A DNA stretch of 64,000 bases from positions 712,001 to 776,000 of the forward strand of contig JANATG010000011.1 of NCBI GenBank assembly GCA_029449235.1, written 5' to 3'. Below the pieces are notes generated by a model. The model saw only the letters and a program-made list of their open reading frames with translations, was not told where the DNA came from and did not search any database. Position 1 is the first letter of the stretch. Every line of letters starts with the position of its first letter. This stretch comes from Linnemannia schmuckeri. Its lineage: Eukaryota > Mortierellomycota > Mortierellomycetes > Mortierellales > Mortierellaceae. A program made the position numbers and the translations under genes. Shown here piece after piece: positions 46,193 to 56,094 of this stretch.

Positions 46193-46761
46193 TTAATGAC
46201 CCAAAACCCCCGCAAAGGTGGCATTCATGAACATGCCATTAGGGTCATACTTCTTGCGGATGGCCTCGAACCGGTCGTAGCGCTCGCTAGCCTGTCGACG
46301 GAGGTAGGGAACAATTCCGGGGACATGTTCCCACATCTTTGCCCAGTGAGGTCTATTTTTTTTTGTGTTTATGAAAAGCGAAAATACTGCGATGTTAGCC
46401 AATACGCGACAGACCTTTCGTTTGAACGTTTTTTCTTCTTATGGAGTGAATTGTGTGATGATTATTTTTTGCTTACTTGGCTTGGAAGTTATCCATCCAG
46501 AACTTGGCCACCTTGCTCGAGAACTCCTCAAAGCCAGGGGTGTTGACGACGGAGAGGACTTCAATCATACAGTAGATTGCCTCGGGGTCAGTGTCATAGG
46601 CGGGAGACATGAGCATGACCGAGGATTTGACGAAGCGCATCTCGAGCATCAAGTTGAACGGAAACTCGCCACGGTTGGCGTACTCGTACAGCTATAATAC
46701 ACACAGAGCGGGAAGAGAGGAGCAGGAAATGAATTAGTTTGCGTGTCGCCAGTGCAGGAAC

Positions 46762-46797
<36 letters not shown>

Positions 46798-48510
46798 ATT
46801 TCAAAAGGACAGAACGGTAAATGGTACCTGATCGATGACATAGTTCCACGCAACAACAACATTCGAAAAATCCTCGTTAACCTTGAACGCCATCTCCAAG
46901 TCAAGACATGGCAGGTTTTCAATCCCCGCTTGGTAATGAATCGCATCCGGCGCCTTCAACACTTCCTCGGTATTCTTGCCCCCAACAGCCTTATACAACA
47001 AACAGTTAATATAAGGTGCACTAGACGGGTTGTGCGCCATGAACTCATACAAGTGATCACCAAACTGGGTCTGATAACCCTGGCACCACTTCTTGTAGGC
47101 CTCGGCCGCGGCGCTGACGCTGACGGGAAGGACTTTAGTGCGTTGCCATTGTTTGACCCAGATATGGTCGTTGGCTGCGCCCAATTTGGGGGTGTTGAAG
47201 GGCCAGTAAAAGATTTCGGTTTGGTCGTTCCCCAGGACCATGGCTTTAAGTTTGGGACCACTGATAGAGGGTGTTGAAAAGTATTCGCTCAATGGAGGAT
47301 ATGTGTCCGTCTGTTTGAAAGAGGAAGGTATCAAGGAAATAGAATAGAAGCAAAGAGAAACGAGGAAACACGTTAGCAACTTAAGGTAGTAATAGTAATA
47401 TTCACATATCGGTCACTTAGTATAATGATGGTTAGTGTCGAACAAAACCGAACAAAGTGAAGATTGAGTTCAAAGGACATATGTACCACATGGAGGTTGA
47501 ACATGGGTTCGACTCGAAGAGTATAAGTGTAAATGACTCCAAGGAGACCAAGATTGATAGTGGCGGCCGCGAACTCCTCGGGGTTCTTACGCTCAGAGAA
47601 CGTATTCAGGTTGCCGTCGGCATCGATGATCGTGACCTCGCTCACAAGATCTGGTAAAGTGCGAGTGTGCGTTGCTGCACCGTGCTATTAGAATATAAAA
47701 AAGGGCGTTTAAAAGAAAACAATCCAAGGAAAAAGAAATCAATGCGCTTGTCTGTCTGTGCTTGCGCATTGGTTCAGCCCAGTTTTTTCTTCACGATGTT
47801 TATTTTCTCAGTTCTCTTCAAAAGTTGAACACAGAGATGGTTGTTTGTATGACTTACACATCCAAGGGACAAGATGCCACCGTATCGCACCTATCACAAA
47901 CAATGGAAAGTACAATTCAACTTATTAGTATATCCGCCATCCATGCCGTAAAGGATAGTCACTTCATTTCTAATCAATAAGTGAAGAAACGAACACTTAC
48001 AGAGTCGAGAACAACGTTAGAGGGCAATGCCAGGGGTGGATTATTCTCTCTCAAAATATCATCCAAATCCTTGACCAACACCCCGGTCTCCACCGTAACA
48101 GTCCACGACTTCAGCTCGTCGTCCCAAACAGGCTGATGAGCCTTCTCCATCTTGTTGACAACCACCAAATACTCATCCGTCACAGACGACGACGACCACG
48201 AATGGCCCGAAGCTGCACAACGAATCTTTTTCCCATTCGCCTTGGCCATGCGGACAATCTCGGTCAGGTCCTGGAGGGTAGAGGGGTTGAAAATCTCGGT
48301 GGGGTCACAGGATTGGTTCTTGGCCCAGTTGGTCCATTTAGGATCGTTTTTGTGAGGGTGGAAGATGGAGTCGAGGAGATCGTCTGCTTTGGCGGCGATC
48401 TTGAGTTCTTCGACGTGGGCCTCTTGTTCGGTCACGGTCGTGGTCTCGGCGGCGAGGTGCTCGATGATGACTTGGTGGAACTGGTCCTGGGTGTCTCGTT
48501 CAACGGCCAT
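46193..48510 (-). CDS. ALO1: D-arabinono-1,4-lactone oxidase, copy B
   Basis: Six exons (48510-48001, 47890-47858, 47684-47487, 47310-46828, 46691-46477, 46352-46193) give 532 residues. All exon borders correspond to those of copy A, including the 33-nt exon 2, so the two are a tandem duplication. The same motifs are present: NWAKNQSCDPTEIFNP, CAASGHSWSSSS, PSNVVLDSVRYGGILSLGCHGAAT, PHWAKMWEHVPGIVP and KKYDPNGMFMN. The N-terminal 60 residues differ strongly from copy A (MAVERDTQDQFHQVIIEHLAAETTT). The two products therefore share the reaction but may differ in place or partners. A TATA box precedes this copy but was not found for copy A, which hints at different regulation. The acceptor intron before exon 5 holds a 33-A run. 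Confidence 0.92.
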
Positions 48511-48624
48511 GATACTGTCTTTTTTTTTCTTAGGTGTTGAAATGTGTATGAAAGGTTGTATTGAGAGTGTGAAGGAAAGAAAACTATTAAGGATGAACTA
48601 GGAAGACAAGACGACAAACACTAC

Positions 48625-48634
48625 CCTTTTTATA
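48625..48634 (-). promoter_or_regulatory. TATA box of lactone oxidase copy B
   Basis: On the minus strand this reads TATAAAAAGG, about 115 bases upstream of the start codon at 48510. A good core promoter match. Confidence 0.6.
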
Positions 48635-49049
48635 CAAACTTGTCAAAGAAATGGCGAAGAGAACAGGTTCATGGAGGTGTATTTTTTTCTTTAATCTCTT
48701 TTCCTTCTTCGCCGCGGGAAAAACAGCTGTGTTCACCAGGCTAATAACAACGTGTCGTCTTATCTATATTTTATCGTGGGTATGGGGATATGGTGGGGCT
48801 AGTTCTCAGCTGCCTTCATGAATACTATTCGTTCAACTGGCCCTTCCATTGCAATTTGTCAAATTTGCTCGACCAAACACCAATGCTTTTTTGTGGTGTT
48901 AAATTAAATTATTCTCTCTCACCCAAAATGTCGAAATGCGCCTCAGCCTTGTTCGTAAAAATAACGATGATGTCGATGTTAATGGGCTGTGCAGTGCCCC
49001 ATCCGTCTGCATGAGTAGCTATCCTTACTTTCACAAGATGCGTCATGCA

Positions 49050-49161
49050 TTCAAAAAAGGAAAAGGAAAAGGAAAAAAAGAAAAAGGGGAAAAAAGAAAA
49101 AAAGGAAAAGAAAAAAGGAAAAGAAAAAAAAAAGGAAAAAAAAAAAAAAAAAAAAAAAAAA
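49050..49161 (+). repeat. A/G low-complexity tract
   Basis: Irregular AAAGG/AAAAAGG units merge into a pure A run at the right end. A simple sequence tract in the spacer. Confidence 0.85.
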
Positions 49162-49492
49162 CGCAGCAGATCGATTAATCGCGTTCTGATAGCAAACCCT
49201 AAACGACCAAGAGGAAGTAAAGTTCAGACTCTCCACGGAAGAGAGGGGAAGGAGAAGGGGTCTGCAGTGTACGCACTGCCCCAATGCTTAAAAAAAAGAC
49301 AACAGCAGCAACACAGCAACCTAGTATTCTTTAGAGAACAAAATAGTGTAGTTGTTTATTTCCTCTATGGCTCCGTTGTTCATAGCCGGAGAGAATTGGT
49401 CATGGTTATTCGCTATTTTAATGAGTTTTGTTGACTTCTTCCACTTTCCGTTGCGTTTTTTTGTCTAAATGTCTAGTAATGAAGAAAACACT

Positions 49493-50612
49493 TTACATGT
49501 TAACGTCGGGGTTGAAGAACAAAGAGTCATCACCCCAGGGGAAGGCCTAAAATTAAGAAAGGAATGGAAACAAAAAAGGTGAGTGTTCATTCTATACAAC
49601 GTGTGCAATTGCGATAACGAGGTATAGTATCAAGCATGGCGGAAGTTTTGAGGGCAGATGATTACCTTGGAGCGGAGGCGCATGTAAGGGTACTTGACGG
49701 CCTCGTGGCCCTCGTGGCGCTCGTGCTCCAAGTGAGCCTGGTGCTTGGCCCAGAGGTTGTAGGCGTTGGCTGAGGCAGCGACGACGGCGGGGATGCAGAC
49801 GTAGATGGAGACCTTGCGCCAGGTCTCGGCAGCGGCTATTGTACCGTAATAGTTGGTTGACGAGAGAAAGAGAGAAAAAAGGGCAATTAGAATATTGTAT
49901 GTGTGGGTGTCGTGTGAGGGAGAATATCAAAATAAAAATGTGAAAACGCGGACAAAAAGTGATCGCATTGTCCGTTGGTTGGCGACTTCTATAAATATTC
50001 CCTGGTTGTCCAAGCGTCGATTGGTGTTGTTGTTGATGCTCCCAATGTCAATGCCCGTGCATTAATGCAAGTCCAAGAGAAAAGGAAACAAAGTGGTTGA
50101 CAGAAAAGGGGCAGAGAGACGGAGAGTGATAGTCCAATGGATATAGGATGCACGTGCAGGTAGAACGCGTTATATTTTCGGAAGTTTGGCCGAATATTCG
50201 GAAGAAGCGATCCGGAGGTCCAATCCTGGAAATGGAGATGGTTCAAACCATGAATTACTTCTTCCGGCGATCCCGATGAAGATGGTGAGGGCGAAGAAGA
50301 GGCTCAACTCTTTGTTCCTTAGTCCATTGTTGATCCTACAGATCTATGAGGTATATGTTCTGTTCCTGAGGTACGTTCTGTTCCTGAACTGTGGCCTGTC
50401 CATTATTGTTGTGTCGCGAGTCAGGGGCGAGGAGAAGGAGGGACGAGAAAAAAAAATGTGCATAAAGGGGTCGCTGTTGAGAAATAGAGGGAAGAAGACG
50501 TACGACCGGCGTGCTCCTTGATAGCGACGCGCTCGGCCAACCAGGGGTTAGCGGCGGTGGCGGAGGAGGCGAAACGGATGCCCTTGGCGGCGTTGGCGAT
50601 TCTGGAGGCCAT
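49493..50612 (-). CDS. COX13: Cytochrome c oxidase subunit 6A (Cox13)
   Basis: Three exons (50612-50504, 49835-49666, 49546-49493) give 110 residues. This nuclear-encoded subunit of respiratory complex IV spans the inner mitochondrial membrane once and stabilises the dimer. The N-terminus (MASRIANAAKGIRFASSATA) is basic and Ser/Ala-rich, as expected of a mitochondrial presequence. After KEHAGPAAETWRKVSIYVCIPAVVAASANAYNLW (the membrane helix) comes HERHEGHEAVKYPYMRLRSKAFPWGDDSLFFNPDVN, the family's typical C-terminus with its PYMR..KxFPWGDGxxSLF pattern. The last exon is only 54 nt. It diverges from NOG2 over 354 bases. Introns 1 (668 bases) and 2 (119 bases) keep frame. Confidence 0.95.
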
Positions 50613-50966
50613 TGTAAGTGATGTGGTTGTTTATGAGGGGAGAGAAATAAGAAGCGATGAGGGGCACTTGACATGTACCGTATAACAACGGAACACAAGG
50701 CGAAAACAAGGTTGCCGAGTTTAGTAGAAACGTAATAGGATGATTGATCATCGCGAGTCTTAATTGGTTCACTTCCAAAATCAAATGGATGATGATTCAG
50801 CAGTCCCAAAAAAAAAAAAAAAAGAAAAAAAAAATCACAACAGACAAACAACAGACAAAAACAACAGAGAGCACTAGAGTGATAAAAACAAGTCAGACAT
50901 CAGCTTTGCATCCTTCCCTTTTTACCCCTCCTTCACTCATCAACACATCACTCACATCTAACCGCC
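50613..50966. promoter_or_regulatory. Compact bidirectional promoter of COX13 and NOG2
   Basis: 354 bases between the start codons of two divergent growth genes. It contains an A-rich run (about 50806-50832) and the NOG2 leader rich in CACATC and CTCATC. No TATA box was seen. Sharing of control elements is inferred from the small distance. Confidence 0.5.
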
Positions 50967-53386
50967 ATGGGTCAACTGAAGAAGGAACACAACAGAGTCA
51001 AGGCCTCAGGCGGGTCTAACGGCCTCGGAAACGTCAAGGTCAAGGGCGAGAACTTCTACCGTGACGCCAAGGCCGCCAAGCAGGTCCAGCTCCTCAAGGG
51101 TGGCCGTGCTATCCGCAACGCCCAGGGCAAGGTCATCAAGGCCGCTGCCTTCCAGTCCAAGGTCGTCGAGCCCGGTCGTGTCGCCCCCAACCGCAAGTGG
51201 TTCGGCAACACCCGTGTCATTGGCCAAAAGGCCCTCGAGAACTTTAGAGAGAACCTCGCCGCCAAGGTCAACGACCCCTTCCAGGTCCTCTTGCGACAGC
51301 ACAAGCTCCCCATGTCCCTCCTCCAGGACCCCGTTCACGTAAGGAGTCATCTTTTACATTTATATCTTCGTCACTTTGTACCCTCTTGCCCTGAATTTGT
51401 TCATTCAGCTAACCAATCTCTTTTACTTTACTACTCTACTACAACATAATAGGTCGGCAAGATGCATGTGTTGGAGACAGAGCCTTTCAACGACACTTTT
51501 GGAAACAAGGCTCAGCGCAAGCGCCCAAAGCTGGCTATGGGCAACTTGGAGGAATTGGCTGCCAAGGTTGAGTCGACTCTCGAGACTTACGACGAGAAGG
51601 CCGATAAGAACTTGACAGCGAACGTTATCACAGACTGGATCGAGGAGGCCAGAGACAGCGTCTTCCAGAAGGGTCAGTCGAAGCGTATCTGGGGAGAATT
51701 GTACAAGGTTATCGATTCCTCTGACGTTGTCATCCACGTCTTGGATGCCCGTGATCCCCAGGGAACCCGCTGCGCTAGTGTCGAGTACCACATTAAGAAG
51801 GAAGCTCGCCACAAGCAGTTGATCTTTGTTCTCAACAAGTGTGATCTCGTCCCTACCTGGGTCACTGTACGTATTCCTTAACTTTTTTTATTTACTTCTC
51901 ATCATTGTGCACTCTGCTAAGAAAGGTTCTTATTCTAACGATCGTATTATTTGCCCTCTTATAGGCCAAGTGGGTCAAGACGCTTTCCAAGGAATACCCC
52001 ACCCTCGCCTTCCACGCCTCGATCAACAACTCGTTCGGAAAGGGCTCATTGATTCAGCTCCTTCGCCAGTTCTCGACACTTCACTCGGATAAGAAGCAGA
52101 TCTCGGTCGGTTTCGTCGGTTACCCCAACACTGGAAAGTCGAGCATCATCAACACCCTGCGCGGCAAAAAGGTCTGCAACGTCGCCCCTATTCCCGGAGA
52201 GACCAAGGTCTGGCAGTACATTACTTTGATGAAGCGTATCTACTTGATCGATTGCCCCGGAGTTGTCCACCCTTCGACCACCGATACCGAGACGGACATT
52301 GTCCTCAAGGGAGTTGTCCGTGTTGAGAACATCAAGCAGCCCGATGACTACATCCCCGAGCTCCTCAAACGTGTCCGTCCCGAGTACATTCAGCGCACAT
52401 ACGAGTTGGACCACTGGGAGGACTCTGTCGATTTTTTGACTCAGCTCGCCAAGCGCACTGGAAAGTTGATCAAGGGAGGTGAGGCCGATCTCGGAAGTGT
52501 TGCCAAGATGGTATTGAACGATTGGTTGCGTGGCAAGATCCCATACTACACTGCTCCCCCCGAGGGCGACAAGCCCGGCGGAGAATCTTTGTTCGAGGGA
52601 GAGGAGGATGTCCCCGTCCACAACAGCATCGACCCTTCGCTCCCCAACGTCGAGCAGATCTTTTCGAAGATCCCTGTCGTGCAAAAGTTCATGGCTGATG
52701 ATCTTGCTCAGAATGCCGCTTTGCTCGAGGAGGAGAGGAGCAAGCAGGAGAGCAGCGCCCCCGAGGGCGTTCTTCCCGAGGAGGTTGATGAGGATGATAT
52801 CCACAAGACCGACGATGAGGGTGACTCGAAGAAGGCCGACGTTAAGGTCCGCAAGAGTAAGGCTCAGCTTCGTCAGGAGAAGAAGGCCAAGAAGGATGCC
52901 AAGGCCAAGGCCTCGACTGTCCTCTCTGGCGAGAAGCTCGACTGGGACGATGTCTTTGCCAACGTTGTTGGCGAGACTGTGGACGCTATCCCCGGCCAGG
53001 CGACCAAGGACGCTGAAGAGGATGTCGACAGCGAGTTGGAGCTCTCGGACGAGGAGGCTGAGCGCAAGCAGAGGATTAAGACCCGTGCTGCTGCTGCCAA
53101 GCGTACCGCTGCCACTTCTGGATTTGAGGTCAAGGATGCTGCCAAGAAGAAGACTACTAACAACAAGAGGAAGCATGTCGAGGAGACTGAGGAAGTCGAG
53201 GAGGTCGAGGAAGAGTCTGCCAAGCCCGTCAAAGAGGCCCGTATGACCACCAACAAAGGCAAGGTCGGTACTCACTACTACGAGACCGCCAACGTCAAGA
53301 ATAAGAACCGTAACAAGGTCAAGCCCGAGGATCCCCACAAGTTGGCCACGAAACTCAGGGACCAGGGCAAGAAGCGTCGTCAGTAA
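50967..53386 (+). CDS. NOG2: Nucleolar GTP-binding protein 2 (Nog2/Nug2)
   Basis: Three exons (50967-51338, 51453-51866, 51965-53386) give 735 residues. Nog2 binds late nuclear pre-60S ribosomal particles and must leave before export by Nmd3. The GTPase motifs are circularly permuted, as in this family: G4 NKCD (252-255) comes before G1 GYPNTGKS (314-321) and G3 DCPG (358-361). The N-terminus (about 30-260) is the NGP1NT region with KWFGNTRVIGQKAL and PFQVLLRQHKLPMSLL. After the GTPase comes a conserved helical part (LLKRVRPEYIQRTYEL). The last 200 residues are a highly charged, disordered tail with KKK and EEVEE stretches that serves nucleolar retention. A start context of GCCATGGG supports the chosen ATG. 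Neighbour COX13 diverges; CIA30 converges 222 bases away. Confidence 0.96.
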
Positions 53387-53608
53387 AATTACATTCTGTC
53401 GCTCGTTCACTGTTTTACTTTTTTGTTATTTGTTTCTTAGCATCTAGACAACCATCCATTTCCTTAGCATTTTTCCATCTTCATTTTTCTCTTCTCAGCG
53501 CTGATCTTGTACATTACTAAAAGATAATTACCCTCAAATCCCTTTCTGGAAAGAATGCCAACTGCTTAATGCCAAATGCCCAAATGTTTTATTGCTATAT
53601 TCTTATTC

Positions 53609-54257
53609 TTAATCGTCGTCGCCTTCGCGTGCGTTGGGGTCAGGACCGGTGTTAACGGCGCTTATACTCTCAATCTCGAGCTCAAACGGTCCCGAGGTCC
53701 TGTCAATGATGGACACTCCCACATTCTTGACTCTCTCCCTATAGATCTCGATCTGATCCTCCTGAATGAAACCCTGGTTCGTTAAAATAAAATCTTTGAA
53801 TGGGATCTAGGATATATATCATACGCGTATGGAGAGGGTAGGCTCGGGGTTAGATAAAGTGCATATTGTGCGGGCAACTATAACTGTTACCCACAGTTTC
53901 ATACATCCAAGAAAACACTCAGGAACACCCGCGTGTGCTATGTTCCAATCCAATGGAAGAGAACGCTCATTTACCAGGACAGTCTCCCATTCGCCAGGGG
54001 TTTTGAGGAAGAGTCGGTGTTGGTAGAGATCCGTAGGAACAACACCATCGGTCTGAAGGTTGACAAAGTATTTCCGGTTGTCGCCCTTGACTTTCAACTG
54101 GAGGTATTCAAACAGACATGTGTCCCAAACAGGCGTCCCAAATATCGAAGATTCTTTTGTCTAAATAGGAACCACATACATGAAAAATATTTTAAAAAGG
54201 TTAAGAACAGGGCGTGTATGTAAGCTCGCAGTGAAGCTGTGAGACCGAAATTTTACG

Positions 54258-54290
<33 letters not shown>

Positions 54291-55382
54291 AAGCGCCAGG
54301 AGAACCTGGGGCTCCAGAGAAAACGAGCCCCACCATGTCTTTCGTTTTTTCAAATTCTTCGCCCAATATCCAGTGTCCGCTTTTTTCATTGTCCATTGTC
54401 TGTTGTCCGTTGTTTCGGTATCTATCCATCCTTTTACTTTTCCCATGACTGAATACCCATGTCTTGCGTAAAATGTTTGCATTCGTTCGTGTTTCTGCAC
54501 ATTTTGAAAATCTTTATGCCGCTTAGCGCGGTCTTAAACTCACCTTGGTTCTACATCCTGCATATCCACTCTTTTCAACACTCTCGTTCTCGGGAAGGTC
54601 CAACGACAAATGTCCAAAGAAACGACCTAAAAACGATTCAGATATAAACGTTATAGAAGACATAAAGATAAGTGATAAGGAGAAGAGCGGGGAAATTGTT
54701 GTCAGAAACAAACGCTTACTCTCTCTCTCACACACACACACACACAAACTCCTTCATTTCCTGCATAACGCAAGGAAGTTTGCTGTATTTGCTGTCACTG
54801 CTTTTGTTTTCCAGCTTTATCATTTGTCCTTCTTTGTTTGTTGTTCCATTGCTTGCTGTTCCTTCGTAGTAATTGTTGGTTGGTGGGGAATAAAAAGTTC
54901 GCGCTAGTGTTGTTTGACAAAACTCACCGGTGCCGTTCTTGGTGATTTCGAGGTTGGCTTCGGAGAAACCGCCAATGTCCTTGTCGCATCCCACAAGCCA
55001 GCCCTTGAGGTCCTCATCCGTTTTCAGTGAAGCCATCGGCAATTCTCTCTTCCAAGGCGAGTGGTCCATTCTAGCGACTGGCGCACAAGAAATGAGGAAT
55101 AAATGACGTTAGTTTCCCCCCTATGTTATTAGGATAGGATGATAGTCGGTCTCTTTGTCCTGCTTCGCGTCTTTTTTTTTTTTTTTGGTCCTCTTTCTTG
55201 TATACTTTTGTTCAAAAGAGTTGAAACTCTTTTCCTAGGTTCTGCCGTCTGTCTTGGTTTGGTCTGTTTGTCTGATTGTGTTCGTTTGGGTACCTGTGTG
55301 CCCTGATTGAGTAATGTGTGCATTTACCTTTGACTGTCTCTTCTCCGAGAGCTCTGAAAGAACGGCGTATGAAACCGAGCAT
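53609..55382 (-). CDS. Complex I intermediate-associated protein 30 (CIA30/NDUFAF1)
   Basis: Five exons (55382-55328, 55077-54928, 54626-54544, 54160-53975, 53806-53609) give 223 residues. CIA30 is an assembly factor of mitochondrial complex I. The first exon (MLGFIRRSFRALGEETVK) looks like a short presequence or the usual fungal start of this protein. Family blocks follow: DLKGWLVGCDKDIGGFSEANLEI, GRFFGHLSLDLPEN, GYAGCRTK, YFVNLQTDGVVPTDLYQHRLFLKTPGEWETVLIPFKDFILTNQG and, near the end, IEIYRERVKNVGVSIIDRTSGPFELEIESI. The block IPFKDFILTNQG shows that exon 5 begins at 53806. A 29-A run sits in intron 3. Its presence implies a proton-pumping complex I, in line with a non-yeast fungus. Exon 1 is the least certain part. 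Confidence 0.9.
54260..54288 (+). repeat. Poly(A) run, 29 nt
   Basis: Uninterrupted A run inside intron 3 of the CIA30 gene. Confidence 0.9.
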
Positions 55383-56094
55383 ATTGTTCAATCGTTATGT
55401 GTGTGTCCTTGTGTGTGTGGTGAACTTGACTGTTCTGTGTCCTGGTTTAGGTCCGATGAAGTTTAGTAGTGTCCGTAATGCAGGTGGGCGATGCAAGTAG
55501 AAGGGGAAAAAAAAAAAAGATGGTGGGGGTCTTCCGACCTTTCCTAGCATGTGTGTGGCTTTGAATCTGAAAAAAAGTCCCTTCCTTACGAAGTCCTTCT
55601 GCCTGCTGAAATGCGGAAATCATCTTAAGTGCTTGTTGACTTTCTTTCGTCCCGCTCGCACGAACCACCTTTTCTCCCCTCCAAATGCAAAGATTCATGC
55701 ATTTCATTGATTGCCTCTCTCTCCTCTCTTTCTCCCCCTTCTCTCCTCTCTTCCCTTCCATCTCAAAAAACAAGCTCAATGCAAGGTGCATTATTTTTTC
55801 CTTCTTACTTCCTTCTGTTTCGCTATTCGTCCTTTCCTGAAAGGGGGAGGGAAGCCAATTCAGGGCGTAATAACATTCATTCATGTAACATCGTACGCTG
55901 GAAAAAAAAAAAAATAAAGACTGGAAAAAAAGTTTAAGCTCGCGATTTATTATTGTAAAGTATTTTTTTCGTATATGAGTGTGAGTGTGAGTGTGTATAA
56001 ATATATATGTGTGTGTGTGTGAAAGAAAGTGCGTGGGTTGAAAAGAGCGAGCTATGTAACTCTTTGTCAATTCAATGGAATACTACGCGACAAT
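55383..56094. other. CIA30 promoter and YPD1 3' region
   Basis: Contains a pyrimidine-rich block (about 55700-55765) and, at 55975-56025, a GTGTGAGT/TGTGTG stretch close to the YPD1 stop. No gene is supported. Confidence 0.65.

Larger units (their letters stand above)
48511..49492. other. Promoter of lactone oxidase copy B and 3' region of COX6A
   Basis: It contains the TATA box for copy B (48625-48634) and an impure A/G tract at about 49050-49160 ending in a run of A. No gene is supported; the lysine-rich open frame over the tract is an artefact of the repeat. Confidence 0.65.

Noticed and set aside
49045..49434. Lysine-rich open frame over the A/G tract
   Set aside because: The sequence KKEKEKEKKKK arises from the simple repeat, not from a gene.
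52046..53410. 454-codon antisense open frame opposite NOG2
   Set aside because: It mirrors the strongly biased codons of NOG2 exon 3 (Leu/Gly/Val-rich product). A typical shadow of a GC3-biased gene.
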